Source: Dehalobacter sp.
GTDB taxonomy: Bacteria > Bacillota > Desulfitobacteriia > Desulfitobacteriales > Syntrophobotulaceae
Length of the DNA: 64,000 nucleotides
Assembly: GCA_023667845.1 (NCBI GenBank)
Contig: JAMPIU010000125.1
Coordinates: 62,001 to 126,000 of the forward strand
Direction: 5' to 3'
The notes under the pieces were generated by a model. That model had not been told where the DNA came from. It did no database searches and saw nothing but the letters and a program-made list of their open reading frames with translations. Of the stretch, positions 25,520 through 38,120 are shown piece after piece. Position 1 is the stretch's first letter; every line of letters begins with the position of its first letter. The position numbers and the translations under genes are program-made.

Positions 25520-26899
25520 TTACCGCCGTTGCAACAGGATTATGGCTTCCGCATGCTGCGTCCACGGGAACATGTCCACCGGTTGTACGCGCTCGATTCG
25601 ATAAGTATTCCGGCAAAGCACTTTTAAATCCCTGGCCAGTGTGGCAGGATTGCAGGATACATAGATGATTCTTTCCGGACTGATCTCAAGCAGTCCTTCA
25701 AGGACTTCCGGCTCCATGCCAGCCCGGGGCGGGTCGCACACTACGAGGCTCGGGGTTCCGGAAAGTGCGGCCATCTTCTTCTCGACTTTCCCTTCCACAA
25801 AGCGGACATTGGTGATGTTATTGTCCGCGGCATTGTCTTTTGCATCAGCGATCGCATACGGATTTTCCTCGATGCCCAATACCTTTTTGGCTTTCCGGGC
25901 CAGCATTAGGGTCATCGTACCGATACCGCAGTAGAGGTCCCAAACCTCATCTTTTCCAGTTAGTCCGGCCCAATCAAGTACCAGTCCATACAGCACGGCC
26001 GTTTGCACCGGATTGACCTGCAGGAAAGACCTAGGGGAGACTTTGAAGCGTAGACCGTCTAAGTGTTCATTCAGATGCTGAGCCCCGCTTCCCTCAAACT
26101 CGTTATTTCCTCGGGGAATCGCGATTGAACAGCTTTGGGGAGAAAATTCCACTTGTCCCTTCAAATGCCTGATTAGCTGATCCAGTTCTTTCGTGTTTTC
26201 CGTATTGCCGTCAAAGACCAGCAACCCCTTGCCCCGGTTACTTTCTCGGAACGTGGCTGTCTTGGTTTCCTCGCAGCATTCTCCGATCACCTGCTGCATT
26301 TTTTTTATTCTGTGGTTGATCTCCTGACTAAGCAGAAGACAATCGTCAAAAATCGTTACATCCTTGGACTTACCACGATAATAGCCAAACCGGCCTTTCT
26401 GATCACGGTGCAAAACCGCTTTGTTGCGGTAGCGCCAAGGGTCGTCCATGCCTAGAACCGGTTCGACCTGAATATTGGTGAATCCGCCGATTCTCCGCAG
26501 GGCATCTTCCACCCACCTTTGTTTCCATGTGAGTGTGGTCTGGTACTTAATATGCTGAAGGTTGCAGCCGCCGCAGGCTGAATAAACTGAGCAGGGCGGT
26601 GATACTCTTTCTTCGGACAAACAGTCAATTTCTACAATCTGTGCTCGCCTGTAGAATTTTTTCTGTTCCGTCAGCTGTACCCGGCCTTTTTCCCCCGGCA
26701 GCATTCCTGGGACAAACGTGGTGATCCCGTCGGTATAGCCGATGCCGGATCCGTCCGAAGCCAAGCGGAGGATTTCTATCTCCAGGGTTTTACCGCTGAT
26801 GCGTTCTTGATAAACGAGAGGATTATCTTGAAGGTCCGGCCTATGATTTTTTTTTACCATGGAGCTTTCTTTCCTCTCTTGGTGATCTCGTCGGAACAT
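25520..26899 (-). CDS. rlmD: 23S rRNA (uracil-C5)-methyltransferase, RlmD/RumA type
   Basis: 459 residues. A TRAM domain occupies about residues 30-85. The cysteines of the [4Fe-4S] cluster appear in PPCSVYSACGGCNLQHIKYQ. The SAM-binding domain shows VWDLYCGIGTMTLMLA, and the catalytic motif is YVSCNPATLARDL with the nucleophilic cysteine. The enzyme methylates C5 of uridine in 23S rRNA using SAM; the exact position (U1939 or U747) cannot be read from sequence alone. An ATG at 26860 with its own GAGGAAAG site is an alternative start. The CPBP protease gene is 42 bases upstream. Confidence 0.9.
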   Translation of the reverse strand: MFRRDHQERKESSMVKKNHRPDLQDNPLVYQERISGKTLEIEILRLASDGSGIGYTDGITTFVPGMLPGEKGRVQLTEQKKFYRRAQIVEIDCLSEERVSPPCSVYSACGGCNLQHIKYQTTLTWKQRWVEDALRRIGGFTNIQVEPVLGMDDPWRYRNKAVLHRDQKGRFGYYRGKSKDVTIFDDCLLLSQEINHRIKKMQQVIGECCEETKTATFRESNRGKGLLVFDGNTENTKELDQLIRHLKGQVEFSPQSCSIAIPRGNNEFEGSGAQHLNEHLDGLRFKVSPRSFLQVNPVQTAVLYGLVLDWAGLTGKDEVWDLYCGIGTMTLMLARKAKKVLGIEENPYAIADAKDNAADNNITNVRFVEGKVEKKMAALSGTPSLVVCDPPRAGMEPEVLEGLLEISPERIIYVSCNPATLARDLKVLCRNTYRIERVQPVDMFPWTQHAEAIILLQRR

Positions 26900-26941
26900 T
26901 ATCTGACCTCAGGCGCAGTCTCGCCTCATCCCGGTCCTCAT

Positions 26942-27628
26942 TTAGCCTCGCTGCCACCACATCAGGATGACCATCAAAATATTCCAGACCCCGTGCGCAA
27001 TGACTGAAGTCCAAAGGCTCTTGCTTCTTTCGTATAGGAAAGTCAGCACCAGGCCTCCAATCACCAGCGGTACAAATCTTATCAGATCGAAATGCATCAG
27101 TCCAAAAAACAGTCCTGCAAAAAGAATGCCCTTCGCTTTGCCATACCCCTGGCGCAGCGGAGGATAGATCAGTCCCCTGAAAATCATTTCCTCTTTAAGC
27201 GGTACGATAAAACCGCCTAGCAGAACCAGCGGCATCAGCTGCCAGATAGAATCAACGCCCTCAACGACCAGTGCAAAGCTCTGGGGTTCGGGCTGCCCGA
27301 AATATTCCACGAGGACATTTCCCAGAAGACCTACAGCAAAGAACAGCACGATCCCGCCGCCCAGTCCGGCTAGAAGGCATTTCCAGTTTAAATTGGTCAG
27401 CCCCAAATCAGCAAACGATCCGCGCAGGATCTTGAAAAATAAAAACAGTGCAACAAAAAAGAGTAGACCCTCGCCAAAACCGATGACAAGATAGCTGATA
27501 TACCCCTTCAGATAGCCAAGGTTCTCTAGCGGCTTTAGCCAGCCCAAAACAAATTCCAGAACATAGACAATAAGAATCAGGTAAAGAGCCTGCCAGAAGT
27601 TCCATCTGGGGTTTTCCAAAGCGTTCAT
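26942..27628 (-). CDS. CPBP family intramembrane metalloprotease
   Basis: 228 residues with about seven transmembrane segments. The CAAX-protease motifs are visible: KEEMIFRGLIYPPLR (motif 1, metal-binding glutamates), FFGLMHF (motif 2) and a terminal AHGVWN (motif 3). Bacterial members include immunity proteins and membrane proteases of unknown substrates. It lies between nifV and rlmD on the same strand, about 27 bases after nifV. Confidence 0.88.
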   Translation of the reverse strand: MNALENPRWNFWQALYLILIVYVLEFVLGWLKPLENLGYLKGYISYLVIGFGEGLLFFVALFLFFKILRGSFADLGLTNLNWKCLLAGLGGGIVLFFAVGLLGNVLVEYFGQPEPQSFALVVEGVDSIWQLMPLVLLGGFIVPLKEEMIFRGLIYPPLRQGYGKAKGILFAGLFFGLMHFDLIRFVPLVIGGLVLTFLYERSKSLWTSVIAHGVWNILMVILMWWQRG

Positions 27629-27655
27629 TTATACCTATCTCCAGTTATGTTATTT

Positions 27656-28849
27656 TTAATCATGGATGTTCAGTCTCGGCATATTTCCATCTGAGAGTAA
27701 TTCTACTTCTTTTTCAGTTCCATAAAGGTCTTTGTAAATATAAATCAGTTCCTTATCGAAAAGTGAGCGTTTCATATCGACTGCAAGGGATCTTACATGC
27801 TTCAGAATCTTATCGGCTTGCTCAGAGGTAAGCTCTCTGCCATATTCCCTGAATTTCGCTTTAATCGAGGCTGTACCTGAGTGCTTGCCGATCACAATCT
27901 GCCTTTCCAGCCCGACTTCTTCAGGACGAAATACTTCATAGGTTTTCGGGTTTTTCAGGGCACCGTCGACATGAATACCGGATTCATGCGCAAACATATT
28001 ACTGCCTACAATGGCTTTCCAGGGCGGAAGAATACGTCCTGAAGCCCTGGAAACATATTCGGATAATTCCACAAATCGCTCCGTAACAAAGCCAAGGTCC
28101 GTTTCTTCCAGGTATTTCAGAGCCATGATGACTTCTTCCAGCGCTGCATTGCCGGCTCTTTCTCCAAGACCGTTCACGGTTACGCCGATAAATCTGGCTC
28201 CGGCCTTCACTCCGGCTAAAGCGTTGGCCGTCGCCATCCCAAAATCATTATGCGTATGCATCTCTATATCAATATTGGCGCGTTCTCTTAAGGTTTTGAT
28301 TCTATCAAAGGTCAGAAAAGGATCGAGGATGCCAATCGTATCACAGTAGCGAAGACGGTTTGCACCGGCCTTTTTGGCCTCCGTCGCAAATTCCACGAGA
28401 TAGTTCATATCTGATCTCGAAGCGTCCTCGGCATTGACGGAGATATAATCGACATGCTTTTTCGCAAACTCCGTTGCTTTGATCATCATATCAAGAACTG
28501 CCCCGGGCGTGGTTTTTAATTTATGTTTGATGTGAATGTCCGAGGTCGATACGGAAATGGCCACGGCATCACAGCCGCAGGACAGCGATGCTTCAATGTC
28601 CTTGATCACGGCGCGGTTCCAGCCTATGATACTGGCTTTCAGTCCGAGGCCGCAGATACCTTTGATGGCATCAAGTTCTTTACCGCCCATAATCGGTATT
28701 CCCGCTTCGATCTGGTTAACCCCGATCTCGTCAAGCATCCGGGCAATCCTTAATTTCTCTTGATTGGAAAAGACAACCCCGGCGGTCTGTTCCCCGTCGC
28801 GCAGGGTTGTATCCACAATCACCAATCCGGTATCCGGTACTTTTCCCAT
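27656..28849 (-). CDS. nifV: Homocitrate synthase (NifV-like)
   Basis: About 397 residues from the ATG at 28849, preceded by AGAGGTG; a GTG three codons earlier overlaps that site. The alpha-isopropylmalate/homocitrate synthase signatures are present: VDTTLRDGEQTAGVVFS near the start and the metal-binding HTHNDFGMATANAL and VNGLGERAGN segments. The end (VIGKHSGTASIKAKFREYG) is NifV-like. It condenses acetyl-CoA with 2-oxoglutarate to homocitrate, a ligand of the nitrogenase FeMo cofactor. No nif genes are in the window, so a role outside nitrogen fixation cannot be excluded. Confidence 0.85.
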   Translation of the reverse strand: MGKVPDTGLVIVDTTLRDGEQTAGVVFSNQEKLRIARMLDEIGVNQIEAGIPIMGGKELDAIKGICGLGLKASIIGWNRAVIKDIEASLSCGCDAVAISVSTSDIHIKHKLKTTPGAVLDMMIKATEFAKKHVDYISVNAEDASRSDMNYLVEFATEAKKAGANRLRYCDTIGILDPFLTFDRIKTLRERANIDIEMHTHNDFGMATANALAGVKAGARFIGVTVNGLGERAGNAALEEVIMALKYLEETDLGFVTERFVELSEYVSRASGRILPPWKAIVGSNMFAHESGIHVDGALKNPKTYEVFRPEEVGLERQIVIGKHSGTASIKAKFREYGRELTSEQADKILKHVRSLAVDMKRSLFDKELIYIYKDLYGTEKEVELLSDGNMPRLNIHD

Positions 28850-28988
28850 TTTATCCACCTCTAAACGTGTTCATTCTTATATTATTTAAGCTTATCTTAT
28901 TATTTTGGCCATATTCCGCTCTACTGTGCTTTTTATTTGCACTTAACAATAACCTTTATTTTGCGTTATATTACATTTTTATCGCATT

Positions 28989-30440
28989 TTACTGTGCCAG
29001 CTTTTCTTTCAGCAGTTTGTTGACCAGACCGGGATTAGCCTGTCCTTTGGTTGCTTTCATGACCTGACCGACTAAAAATCCAAGCGCACTTTCTTTGCCG
29101 GCTTGGTAATCAGCGACGGATTTTTCGTTAGCAGTAAGAATGCCGTCCACAATTATTCCAAGTTCACTTTCATCGCTGATCTGGACAAGTCCTTTCTCTT
29201 TTATGATCGTCTCCGGATCCTTACCGGTGTTATAGATTTCTTCGAGCACATTCTTGCCGATCTTGCCGCTGATATCGCCTTTCTTGATCAGCGTCAGCAT
29301 CCCTGCCAGCTGTTCCGGAGAGACGGGCGAATCTTCAAAGGAGCGTCCGTTGGTTTTCAGCAGGCCGCTTAAATCTCCCATGACCCAGTTGGCAAGAAGT
29401 TTCGCGTCATCGATTCTGGCGAGTGCCTGGTCAAAGAATGCTGCCATCGCTCTAGCTGCGGTAATGACCCCTGCGTCGTATTCCGACAGGCCGTGGGACT
29501 GCAGTCTTGCTTTTTTGGCGGCAGGCAGCTCCGGCAAGGAAGCTCTGATTCTCTCGACCCAGTCTCGGTCGATCACGAGCGGCATCAAATCCGGCTCCGG
29601 AAAATAGCGGTAGTCGTGGGCCTCTTCCTTGGATCGGAGAGACAGCGTCATTCCTCTGCCTTCGTCCCAGGTCCTCGTTTCCTGAATGATTTCTCCGCCG
29701 TCGTCGAGGGCTTCAGCCTGACGCTCGGTTTCGTATTCTAGACAGCGGCGGACGGAGCTGAAAGAGTTCAGATTCTTAGTCTCTGTCCGTATGCCAAATT
29801 GCTCGGTCCCTTTCAGGCGAAGCGAGACATTGATATCAAAACGGACGGAACCCTGTTCGAGTTTGCAGTCGGAAATTCCGGCATAATCCATGATCTGGAC
29901 CAGTTGTTCCAGGTAAGCCAGAACTTCATCTATAGAGCGCATATCCGGTTCCGAAACAATTTCCAGAAGTGGTACACCCGTCCGGTTATAATCAACCCCG
30001 GAACTGCTGGAAGTCATGATAGTCTCTCCGCTGTGCACCAGTTTTCCGGCATCCTCTTCCATATGAGCTCTCGTGATGCCAATACGTTTATTCGCTCTAT
30101 TCACCGTAACGTCGAGCCAGCCGTTTTTGCAAATCGGCAGATCATACTGAGACGTCTGATAATTCTTTGTTAGGTCCGGATAGAAATAGTTCTTACGGTC
30201 AAATTTGGAGAATTCGGCGATCTCGCAGTTCAAAGCAAGACCCGCCTTGATCGCTAGATTGACGACTTCTTTGTTCAGCACCGGCAGGACGCCTGGCAGT
30301 CCCAGACAGACCGGACAAACATGCGTATTCTGCTCGCCGCCAAACTCCGTCGAACAGCCGCAGAAGATCTTGGTTTTCGTAGCCATCTCAACGTGGGTTT
30401 CCACGCCGCAAACCATTTCATATTTATCAGTAAAAGACAT
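28989..30440 (-). CDS. gatB: Aspartyl/glutamyl-tRNA amidotransferase subunit B
   Basis: 483 residues, full length. The N-terminal cradle domain shows [18 protein letters not shown] and [19 protein letters not shown]; the tail domain ends [19 protein letters not shown], as in GatB. It binds the misacylated Glu-tRNA(Gln) or Asp-tRNA(Asn) and carries out activation and transamidation with ammonia from GatA. It follows gatA directly, completing the gatC-gatA-gatB order. Confidence 0.97.
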   Translation of the reverse strand: MSFTDKYEMVCGVETHVEMATKTKIFCGCSTEFGGEQNTHVCPVCLGLPGVLPVLNKEVVNLAIKAGLALNCEIAEFSKFDRKNYFYPDLTKNYQTSQYDLPICKNGWLDVTVNRANKRIGITRAHMEEDAGKLVHSGETIMTSSSSGVDYNRTGVPLLEIVSEPDMRSIDEVLAYLEQLVQIMDYAGISDCKLEQGSVRFDINVSLRLKGTEQFGIRTETKNLNSFSSVRRCLEYETERQAEALDDGGEIIQETRTWDEGRGMTLSLRSKEEAHDYRYFPEPDLMPLVIDRDWVERIRASLPELPAAKKARLQSHGLSEYDAGVITAARAMAAFFDQALARIDDAKLLANWVMGDLSGLLKTNGRSFEDSPVSPEQLAGMLTLIKKGDISGKIGKNVLEEIYNTGKDPETIIKEKGLVQISDESELGIIVDGILTANEKSVADYQAGKESALGFLVGQVMKATKGQANPGLVNKLLKEKLAQ

Positions 30441-31904
30441 CTAGCGCACCTCCTTGAGCAGCGCAGGCATCTGCAGATGATACTCAGTATTTTGTTCAAA
30501 CGCATAAGCGGCTTTGTACAGCGTACCTTCTTCAAAGTGCTTGCTGATCAGCTGCATTCCGACCGGCATGCCGCCGACAAATCCCGCCGGCGCTGAGATG
30601 GCCGGCAAACCGGCCAGATTAACCGGGATCGTATAGACATCTCCCATATACATCGCCAAAGGATCTGATTTTTCGCCGATCTTATACGCAGTGGTGGGTG
30701 CCGTCGGAGACAACAGCACGTCATATTTTTCAAAAGCGCGATCAAAGTCCTGTTTGATCAGCGTCCGCACTTTCTGGGCTTTCAGGTAATAGGCGTCGTA
30801 ATAACCCGAGCTCAGGGCATAGGTCCCGAGCATGATCCGGCGCTTGACCTCCTGACCAAAGCCTTTTTCCCTGGTCTTTTTAAACATCTCAATCATATCG
30901 TCGGCTTCCGCACGGTAACCATAGCGCACTCCGTCGTAGCGGGCCAGGTTGGAGCTGCATTCAGCCGGAGCAATAATATAGTAAGCCGGCATTGCAAATT
31001 CCGTATGCGGTAGTGAACAGCGCTCGATCTCCGCCCCCAGGCTTTCAAAAGTCCGAATCGCCTTTTGTATAACTTCAGCAACATCCGGGTTCAGACCGGA
31101 AGCAAAATATTCATCGGGAATCCCAATTTTGAGGCCTTTTACATTATTTTCTAAAAACTGGGTATAATCTGGCTTAACAAACGGTACTGAAGTCGAATCT
31201 TTCGGATCATGGCCGGCAATCGCATTCAGGACCAGGGCATTATCCCTGACGTTCGTCGTAAGCGGTCCGATCTGGTCAAGCGAAGAAGCAAAGGCCACAA
31301 GGCCGTAGCGTGACACAGCGCCGTAGGTAGGCTTCAGACCAACGACTCCGCAGAAAGCTGCAGGCTGGCGAATGGAACCGCCAGTATCCGAACCGAGCGC
31401 AAACGGTACTTCTCTTGCTGCGACGCAGGCCGCCGACCCCCCGGAAGAACCACCCGGAACTCTTTCCAGATCCCACGGATTCGCAGTCGGATGGAAACCG
31501 GAGTTTTCGGTAGACGATCCCATCGCAAATTCATCCATATTCAGTTTGCCGAGCAGCACGGCTCCTGCCGCCTTCAGCCGTTCGGTCACCGTAGCGTCAT
31601 AAGGCGGATTGAAATTCTTTAGAATCCGGGAACCGCAGGTCGTCGGGATTCCCTCTGTACACATATTATCTTTCATGGCCATTGGCAGCCCTTCGAGCGG
31701 TCCAAGGCTCTCGCCGCCGGCAATCTTCTTATCGACTTTTGCTGCCTTCATCAGCGCCGAATCTGCGGTAACCGTCAGAAACGCTTTAACCTGGGAATCC
31801 GCACTGTCAATATAATCAAGATACGATCTGGTTAATTCCACGCAGCTGATTTCTTTGTTTACGAGCATATGATGTAATTCTTCTAGTGACTTGAATATTG
31901 TCAT
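30441..31904 (-). CDS. gatA: Aspartyl/glutamyl-tRNA amidotransferase subunit A
   Basis: About 487 residues from the ATG at 31904, which has a GGAG site; a longer frame reaches 31952. It is an amidase-signature protein with the catalytic triad elements lysine in [20 protein letters not shown] and [16 protein letters not shown]. It releases ammonia from glutamine for the GatB reaction. Its stop is adjacent to the gatB start, so the two are tightly coupled. Confidence 0.97.
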   Translation of the reverse strand: MTIFKSLEELHHMLVNKEISCVELTRSYLDYIDSADSQVKAFLTVTADSALMKAAKVDKKIAGGESLGPLEGLPMAMKDNMCTEGIPTTCGSRILKNFNPPYDATVTERLKAAGAVLLGKLNMDEFAMGSSTENSGFHPTANPWDLERVPGGSSGGSAACVAAREVPFALGSDTGGSIRQPAAFCGVVGLKPTYGAVSRYGLVAFASSLDQIGPLTTNVRDNALVLNAIAGHDPKDSTSVPFVKPDYTQFLENNVKGLKIGIPDEYFASGLNPDVAEVIQKAIRTFESLGAEIERCSLPHTEFAMPAYYIIAPAECSSNLARYDGVRYGYRAEADDMIEMFKKTREKGFGQEVKRRIMLGTYALSSGYYDAYYLKAQKVRTLIKQDFDRAFEKYDVLLSPTAPTTAYKIGEKSDPLAMYMGDVYTIPVNLAGLPAISAPAGFVGGMPVGMQLISKHFEEGTLYKAAYAFEQNTEYHLQMPALLKEVR

Positions 31905-32055
31905 GAACCTGGTACTCCTTTCCGAATCTGAGACACTCAGAGAGACGTTCAATTATCGTTTGTCAGAAAGCAACCTGCTTGTTGATCAGTTACTGATTGA
32001 GTTTGTAAATTCTGTTATCAACAAAGCTTTTAATTGGATCAGTCTCTGTTTTATA

Positions 32056-32340
32056 CTAGACGATTCTGGGAACCCGGAAGAACCCGTCCTCTTCGTCAGG
32101 TGCATTCATTAAGATTTTATCCCGGCTCATCGAAAGTTTTACTTCATCTTCCCGCAAAACATTAAAAAGCTGCACAGCATGCGCGGTCGGAGAAACCTGA
32201 TCCGTGTTGAGCTTTTGGAGCATTTCAGCATACCCGAGGATCGAATTCAGCTGCTCCGTATATAATTCCACTTCCTCTTCTGAAAGCTGCAGCCTGGCCA
32301 GAAGAGCAACGTGTTCCACTTCTTCTCTGGATAGTTTCAT
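32056..32340 (-). CDS. gatC: Aspartyl/glutamyl-tRNA amidotransferase subunit C
   Basis: 94 residues, standard length. The sequence (REEVEHVALLARLQLSEEEV, EQLNSILGYAEMLQKLNTD, and the PDEEDGFFRVPRIV end) is typical of GatC, which stabilises the GatA-GatB interface. It is first in the gatCAB operon, with about 150 bases before gatA. Confidence 0.95.
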   Translation of the reverse strand: MKLSREEVEHVALLARLQLSEEEVELYTEQLNSILGYAEMLQKLNTDQVSPTAHAVQLFNVLREDEVKLSMSRDKILMNAPDEEDGFFRVPRIV

Positions 32341-32756
32341 AACTCAATAACACCGCCTTTCTCAAATGGACATATAAATAAATATAACAAAAATGAGCCT
32401 GCGGGGCAAGGAAAAGCCAAAAAAGCAAGCAAATCCAAGTTATATATAAGAATTTATGACTAATCGGTATAAACCACGATGAGTAGAAATGATAAAAAAA
32501 AATAACAAACTGATAACGAGAAGATAGCGAGTAGATTAAATAAGATGATCAGAAAAAAGACAAAGAAAAAGTTTTGGCCGCCTGAAAAAATTAAAAGGTG
32601 ATCAGATACTTGACGTAGAACTATGTAATTCAATTACATTGGCAAAACGCTGAAACACTCTCATTTTTCTTTAAGAAAAAGTATCGATAATGATGCTTAA
32701 GGAGAAAATAATCACTATTTTAAATATACAACTGAATCAGAAAGGAAGTAATGCCA
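32341..32756. other. Divergent intergenic region between gatC and an orphan P-loop gene
   Basis: About 415 AT-rich bases with no gene seen. It must hold the gatCAB promoter on the minus strand and that of the P-loop gene on the plus strand. The one clear element is the palindrome at 32623-32639 next to TTGACG at 32610-32615. Confidence 0.4.
32623..32639. promoter_or_regulatory. Perfect palindrome upstream of the P-loop gene
   Basis: ATGTAATT-C-AATTACAT is a 17-base perfect palindrome. It sits just downstream of a TTGACG sequence at 32610-32615 that could be a -35 element. The position fits an operator for the plus-strand gene about 120 bases downstream. Confidence 0.45.
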
Positions 32757-33482
32757 ATGGAGCAGAATGTCAGACCCTTTGAAAAGTTTCTTCCGGGAAG
32801 TCACCTTATTCTCGGAGAAGCGGGTTCCGGAAAGACCCGCCTCATTTGGTCCATACTCCAGGGAAAAGACTTTGTTGAGGATCATTCTATCAACATCGTC
32901 CTGACAGATTCAGAAAAACGTATTTGGTACAATCCTCCCAATAATTCTGTCCACACGATCAATCCTTATGAAACCGATATTTCCTGGGTCACTGAACCTA
33001 CGAAACCAGGTATATACTACTGTGCCTGCGACTACGCACCCCGAATCATCACTTTTCTGGAATGCCTTGCTACCTGGTCAATCCACGAAAAAAACATAAC
33101 AAACCGAGTCCGGATTTTCATCGATCTTCCGTCCAAGTACTGGAATATTCCTGAGTTTGCAGAGCAGCTCGGCCGACTCGATTATATTACAGCCAACCGC
33201 AAGGAAGAAGACGGCTCACTCATCGAAATATGGGCTGCCATCGGATCTCTGAACAAAATATCCTCGGAAATCAAATCCCTGTTCCAGCACGTAAATCTGA
33301 TTATGCTTAATCCCCTGCCCAACGGCTGGTCCAATAAGCTCCTGAACCTTCTGGATATCAAGTGCGATAATCTGCCGGAGATTGTAGCCGGAATCAATAG
33401 TGACATCAAAGATGGCTTTTACTACATCCCAATTACGGAAGAGTACCTCGCTTTAGATCCTAAACCAATTGTAAAGCCGTAA
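32757..33482 (+). CDS. Orphan P-loop NTPase of unknown function
   Basis: About 241 residues. A Walker A motif, GEAGSGKT, lies near residue 20, and RVRIFIDLPSKYW near residue 120 could be Walker B. The later pattern (long helix, a tract around IEIWAAIGSLNKISSEI, then VNLIMLNPL) faintly recalls the HerA/VirD4 ATPase fold, but no family is recognised. The ATG at 32757 fits the AGGA site better than the ATG at 32751. It is an isolated plus-strand gene between gatCAB and ligA with its own terminator. No signal peptide or membrane segment is seen. Confidence 0.7.
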   Translation: MEQNVRPFEKFLPGSHLILGEAGSGKTRLIWSILQGKDFVEDHSINIVLTDSEKRIWYNPPNNSVHTINPYETDISWVTEPTKPGIYYCACDYAPRIITFLECLATWSIHEKNITNRVRIFIDLPSKYWNIPEFAEQLGRLDYITANRKEEDGSLIEIWAAIGSLNKISSEIKSLFQHVNLIMLNPLPNGWSNKLLNLLDIKCDNLPEIVAGINSDIKDGFYYIPITEEYLALDPKPIVKP

Positions 33483-33498
33483 TAATTTCCAGCTTGAC

Positions 33499-33535
33499 AG
33501 CTGCTGACTTGTGTTAGCAGCTATTTTATTTTCTA
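33499..33535 (+). terminator. Terminator of the P-loop gene
   Basis: AGCTGCT pairs with AGCAGCT around a ten-base loop, followed by ATTTTATTTT. It starts 17 bases past the stop codon. Confidence 0.75.
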
Positions 33536-33584
33536 TGTTTATATTTGCATGTTTACGGAACGTAAGCAAATCGTTCTTCGGCAC

Positions 33585-35606
<2,022 letters not shown>

Positions 35607-35700
35607 TTATATTTTTCCTGCGAAGGCTTATTTGCCGTTTCGCCAAAAAAGATTGACCAAAAGATTACCAAATTGTCGAATTTAGCATCAGAATAACCCG

Positions 35701-37971
35701 TCAGATCTTTGACAGTCGGGCATACTCGGCAATCAGTTTCTTAACTTCACCGCTGAAAACAACCGTGATTTCGGCACTGTTCCCTTCGCCTTTTACGGAC
35801 ATTACAATACCGTGACCGAATTTAGGATGCTCGACTTTGTCACCGACCAGAAAGCTTCCGGGATTAGAGCTGACAACGGACGCTCCACTATCCTTCCAGC
35901 TTTTACGTCCGGCAAAGGAGTTGCCTGAAGAGTAAGTATCACCGACGGCATAGTTCCTGGTTTGGGAAGAAAGCCCGAATCCCCTACCGAGAATTTCCCG
36001 ACGGGAAGTCTCCTCTGTCAGAAGCTCTTCGGGTATTTCTTTTAGGAATCGCGAAGGCACACTGCTCTGGATATGCCCATAGACCATCCTTTGTTCCGTC
36101 GTGCTCAGGAAAAGCTTTTCTCTAGCCCGGGTGATCGTAACATAGCACAGCCGGCGTTCTTCCTCGAGCAGAACCTGTTCCAAAAGGCTTCTGCTGCTCG
36201 GGAAGATCCCATCTTCCATTCCGACTGCAAATACAACTGGGAATTCCAATCCTTTGGCGCTGTGCATGGTCATCAACTTCACGGCGTCTTCCGCTTCATC
36301 AAAACTGTCAATTTCTGCGACCAGAGAAACCTGTTCGAGGAATCCTCCCAGAATAAGCATATTCTGGTCAGTCTCCAGATCAGGATCCTCAAGGTAGTCC
36401 TGAAGGTTGTTATCGTACTCGGCTGTTACGGAAAGGAATTCATTAAGGTTTTCTATCCGGGATTCAGCCTCCACAGTATTTTCCGCTCGGAGAGTGGCCA
36501 TGTATCCTGTATCCCTTATGATCTTCTCCGTCAACTCGGTCAGCGGCACACCCTTTTGAGCTTCTTGACGGAATCCAAGCATCAGTTCATGGAAATTCGT
36601 CAGTGTGCCAACTCCTTTGGTCTGGAGACCGGGAATATATGCCACTTCAGCCAGCGCATCCAGAACCGGCATGCCCTGTTCCTCAGCGTACTCCAGTATT
36701 TTATCCAGGCTGACTTTTCCAATACCTCTTTTGGGCACATTAATGACCCTGGCGAAGCTGACGCGGTCGGCAGGATTGTTCAGCAGCCGCAAATAGGCCA
36801 GGATATCCTTGATCTCGAGGCGTTCATAGAACTTAACCCCGGAATATATTTTGTAGGGTATGCTTTCCTTCATGAAGTGTTCTTCCAGCACCCGAGACTG
36901 GGCATTCGTGCGGTACAGGATCGCAAAATCGTTATACCGTCTGCCTTCTGTATCAGCCAGATCACGAATTTTCCCAGTCACAAAGCGGGCTTCGTCATGC
37001 TCATCTGTCGCTTTAAAGAGAACAATTTCCTCTCCTTCCGTATTTTCTGTCCAGAGGGATTTCCCTTTGCGATTATAATTATTGCTGACGACTTCGTTGG
37101 CCGCCCGCAGAATCTTCTGCGTCGAACGGTAATTCTGTTCCAGCTTCAACACTTTGGCTTCCGGGTAGTCTCTTTCAAAATCCAGGATATTCTGGATATC
37201 AGCGCCTCTCCAGCCGTAAACGGACTGGTCGTCGTCCCCGACGACGCAAAGGTTGCGATAGCGTGCAGCAAGCTGCTTGATCAGGATATACTGGGCATGG
37301 TTGGTATCCTGATACTCATCGACGAGGATGTAACGGAATTTTTCCTGATAGTAGCTTAAGACATCCGGGTTTTCCCTGAATATTTTCACTGTCAGCATGA
37401 TGATATCATCGAAATCTAAGGCATTATTGCTGGAAAGCTTTCTCTGGTATAGACGATAGGCCGCAGCCGCTTTTTCGGTAAAGAAATCTCTGGCCTCCGC
37501 AGCAAAAGCATCCGGCCCTAAAAGCTTATTCTTGGCATCGCTGATCGTCGCTAAAACAGCCCGCGGCGCAAATTTTTTATCATCGAGATTCAGTTCCTTC
37601 AGACACTCTTTAAGCACCGTCAGCTGGTCCCCAGCATCATAGATCACAAAGCTCCGGGAATATCCCGGCAGGGCATTGATTTCCCGCCTTAAGATCCGCA
37701 CGCAGGTAGAATGAAAGGTCGCTACCCAGAGCCCCTCACCCTCACTGCCTACCAGCGCAAGAACGCGGTCTCTCATCTCCTTGGCAGCCTTATTTGTAAA
37801 CGTAATCGCCAGGATGTTCCAGGGATTAACGCCTTTGGCCACCAGATGCGCGATCCTGTAAGTCAATACTCTTGTCTTGCCTGAACCGGCCCCGGCTAAA
37901 ATAAGAAGAGGACCGTCTCCACTTTCAACTGCTTCCCGTTGGACAGGGTTCAGGTCCTTAAGATAATACAT
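35701..37971 (-). CDS. pcrA: ATP-dependent DNA helicase PcrA (UvrD family)
   Basis: About 756 residues from the ATG at 37971 with an AGGTG site nine bases upstream. Superfamily 1 helicase motifs are visible: LAGAGSGKTRVLTYR (Walker A), FRYILVDEYQDTNHAQ (Walker B), VVGDDDQSVYGWRGAD, LEQNYRST and VKLMTMHSAKGLEFPVVF. The C-terminal region ends with the PcrA/UvrD tudor-like segment (GDKVEHPKFGHGIVMSV). It is a 3'-5' helicase for repair and rolling-circle replication. Confidence 0.97.
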   Translation of the reverse strand: MYYLKDLNPVQREAVESGDGPLLILAGAGSGKTRVLTYRIAHLVAKGVNPWNILAITFTNKAAKEMRDRVLALVGSEGEGLWVATFHSTCVRILRREINALPGYSRSFVIYDAGDQLTVLKECLKELNLDDKKFAPRAVLATISDAKNKLLGPDAFAAEARDFFTEKAAAAYRLYQRKLSSNNALDFDDIIMLTVKIFRENPDVLSYYQEKFRYILVDEYQDTNHAQYILIKQLAARYRNLCVVGDDDQSVYGWRGADIQNILDFERDYPEAKVLKLEQNYRSTQKILRAANEVVSNNYNRKGKSLWTENTEGEEIVLFKATDEHDEARFVTGKIRDLADTEGRRYNDFAILYRTNAQSRVLEEHFMKESIPYKIYSGVKFYERLEIKDILAYLRLLNNPADRVSFARVINVPKRGIGKVSLDKILEYAEEQGMPVLDALAEVAYIPGLQTKGVGTLTNFHELMLGFRQEAQKGVPLTELTEKIIRDTGYMATLRAENTVEAESRIENLNEFLSVTAEYDNNLQDYLEDPDLETDQNMLILGGFLEQVSLVAEIDSFDEAEDAVKLMTMHSAKGLEFPVVFAVGMEDGIFPSSRSLLEQVLLEEERRLCYVTITRAREKLFLSTTEQRMVYGHIQSSVPSRFLKEIPEELLTEETSRREILGRGFGLSSQTRNYAVGDTYSSGNSFAGRKSWKDSGASVVSSNPGSFLVGDKVEHPKFGHGIVMSVKGEGNSAEITVVFSGEVKKLIAEYARLSKI

Positions 37972-38120
37972 TGATAAGATCACCTTTCTTGTCATTTCCA
38001 AATTGAAATCTCCGAATATACTCGTTTATGACCGATACAAAACATTATCCTTATTTTACCACAGAAAAAGCAAAAAGGGAACAAGTGTTCGAGAAAAATA
38101 ATTAGATTAATAGCAAGAGA

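Noticed and set aside
36073-37359. A 428-codon open frame on the plus strand
   Set aside because: It is antisense to pcrA, whose helicase motifs are intact; composition is implausible and there is no ribosome site.
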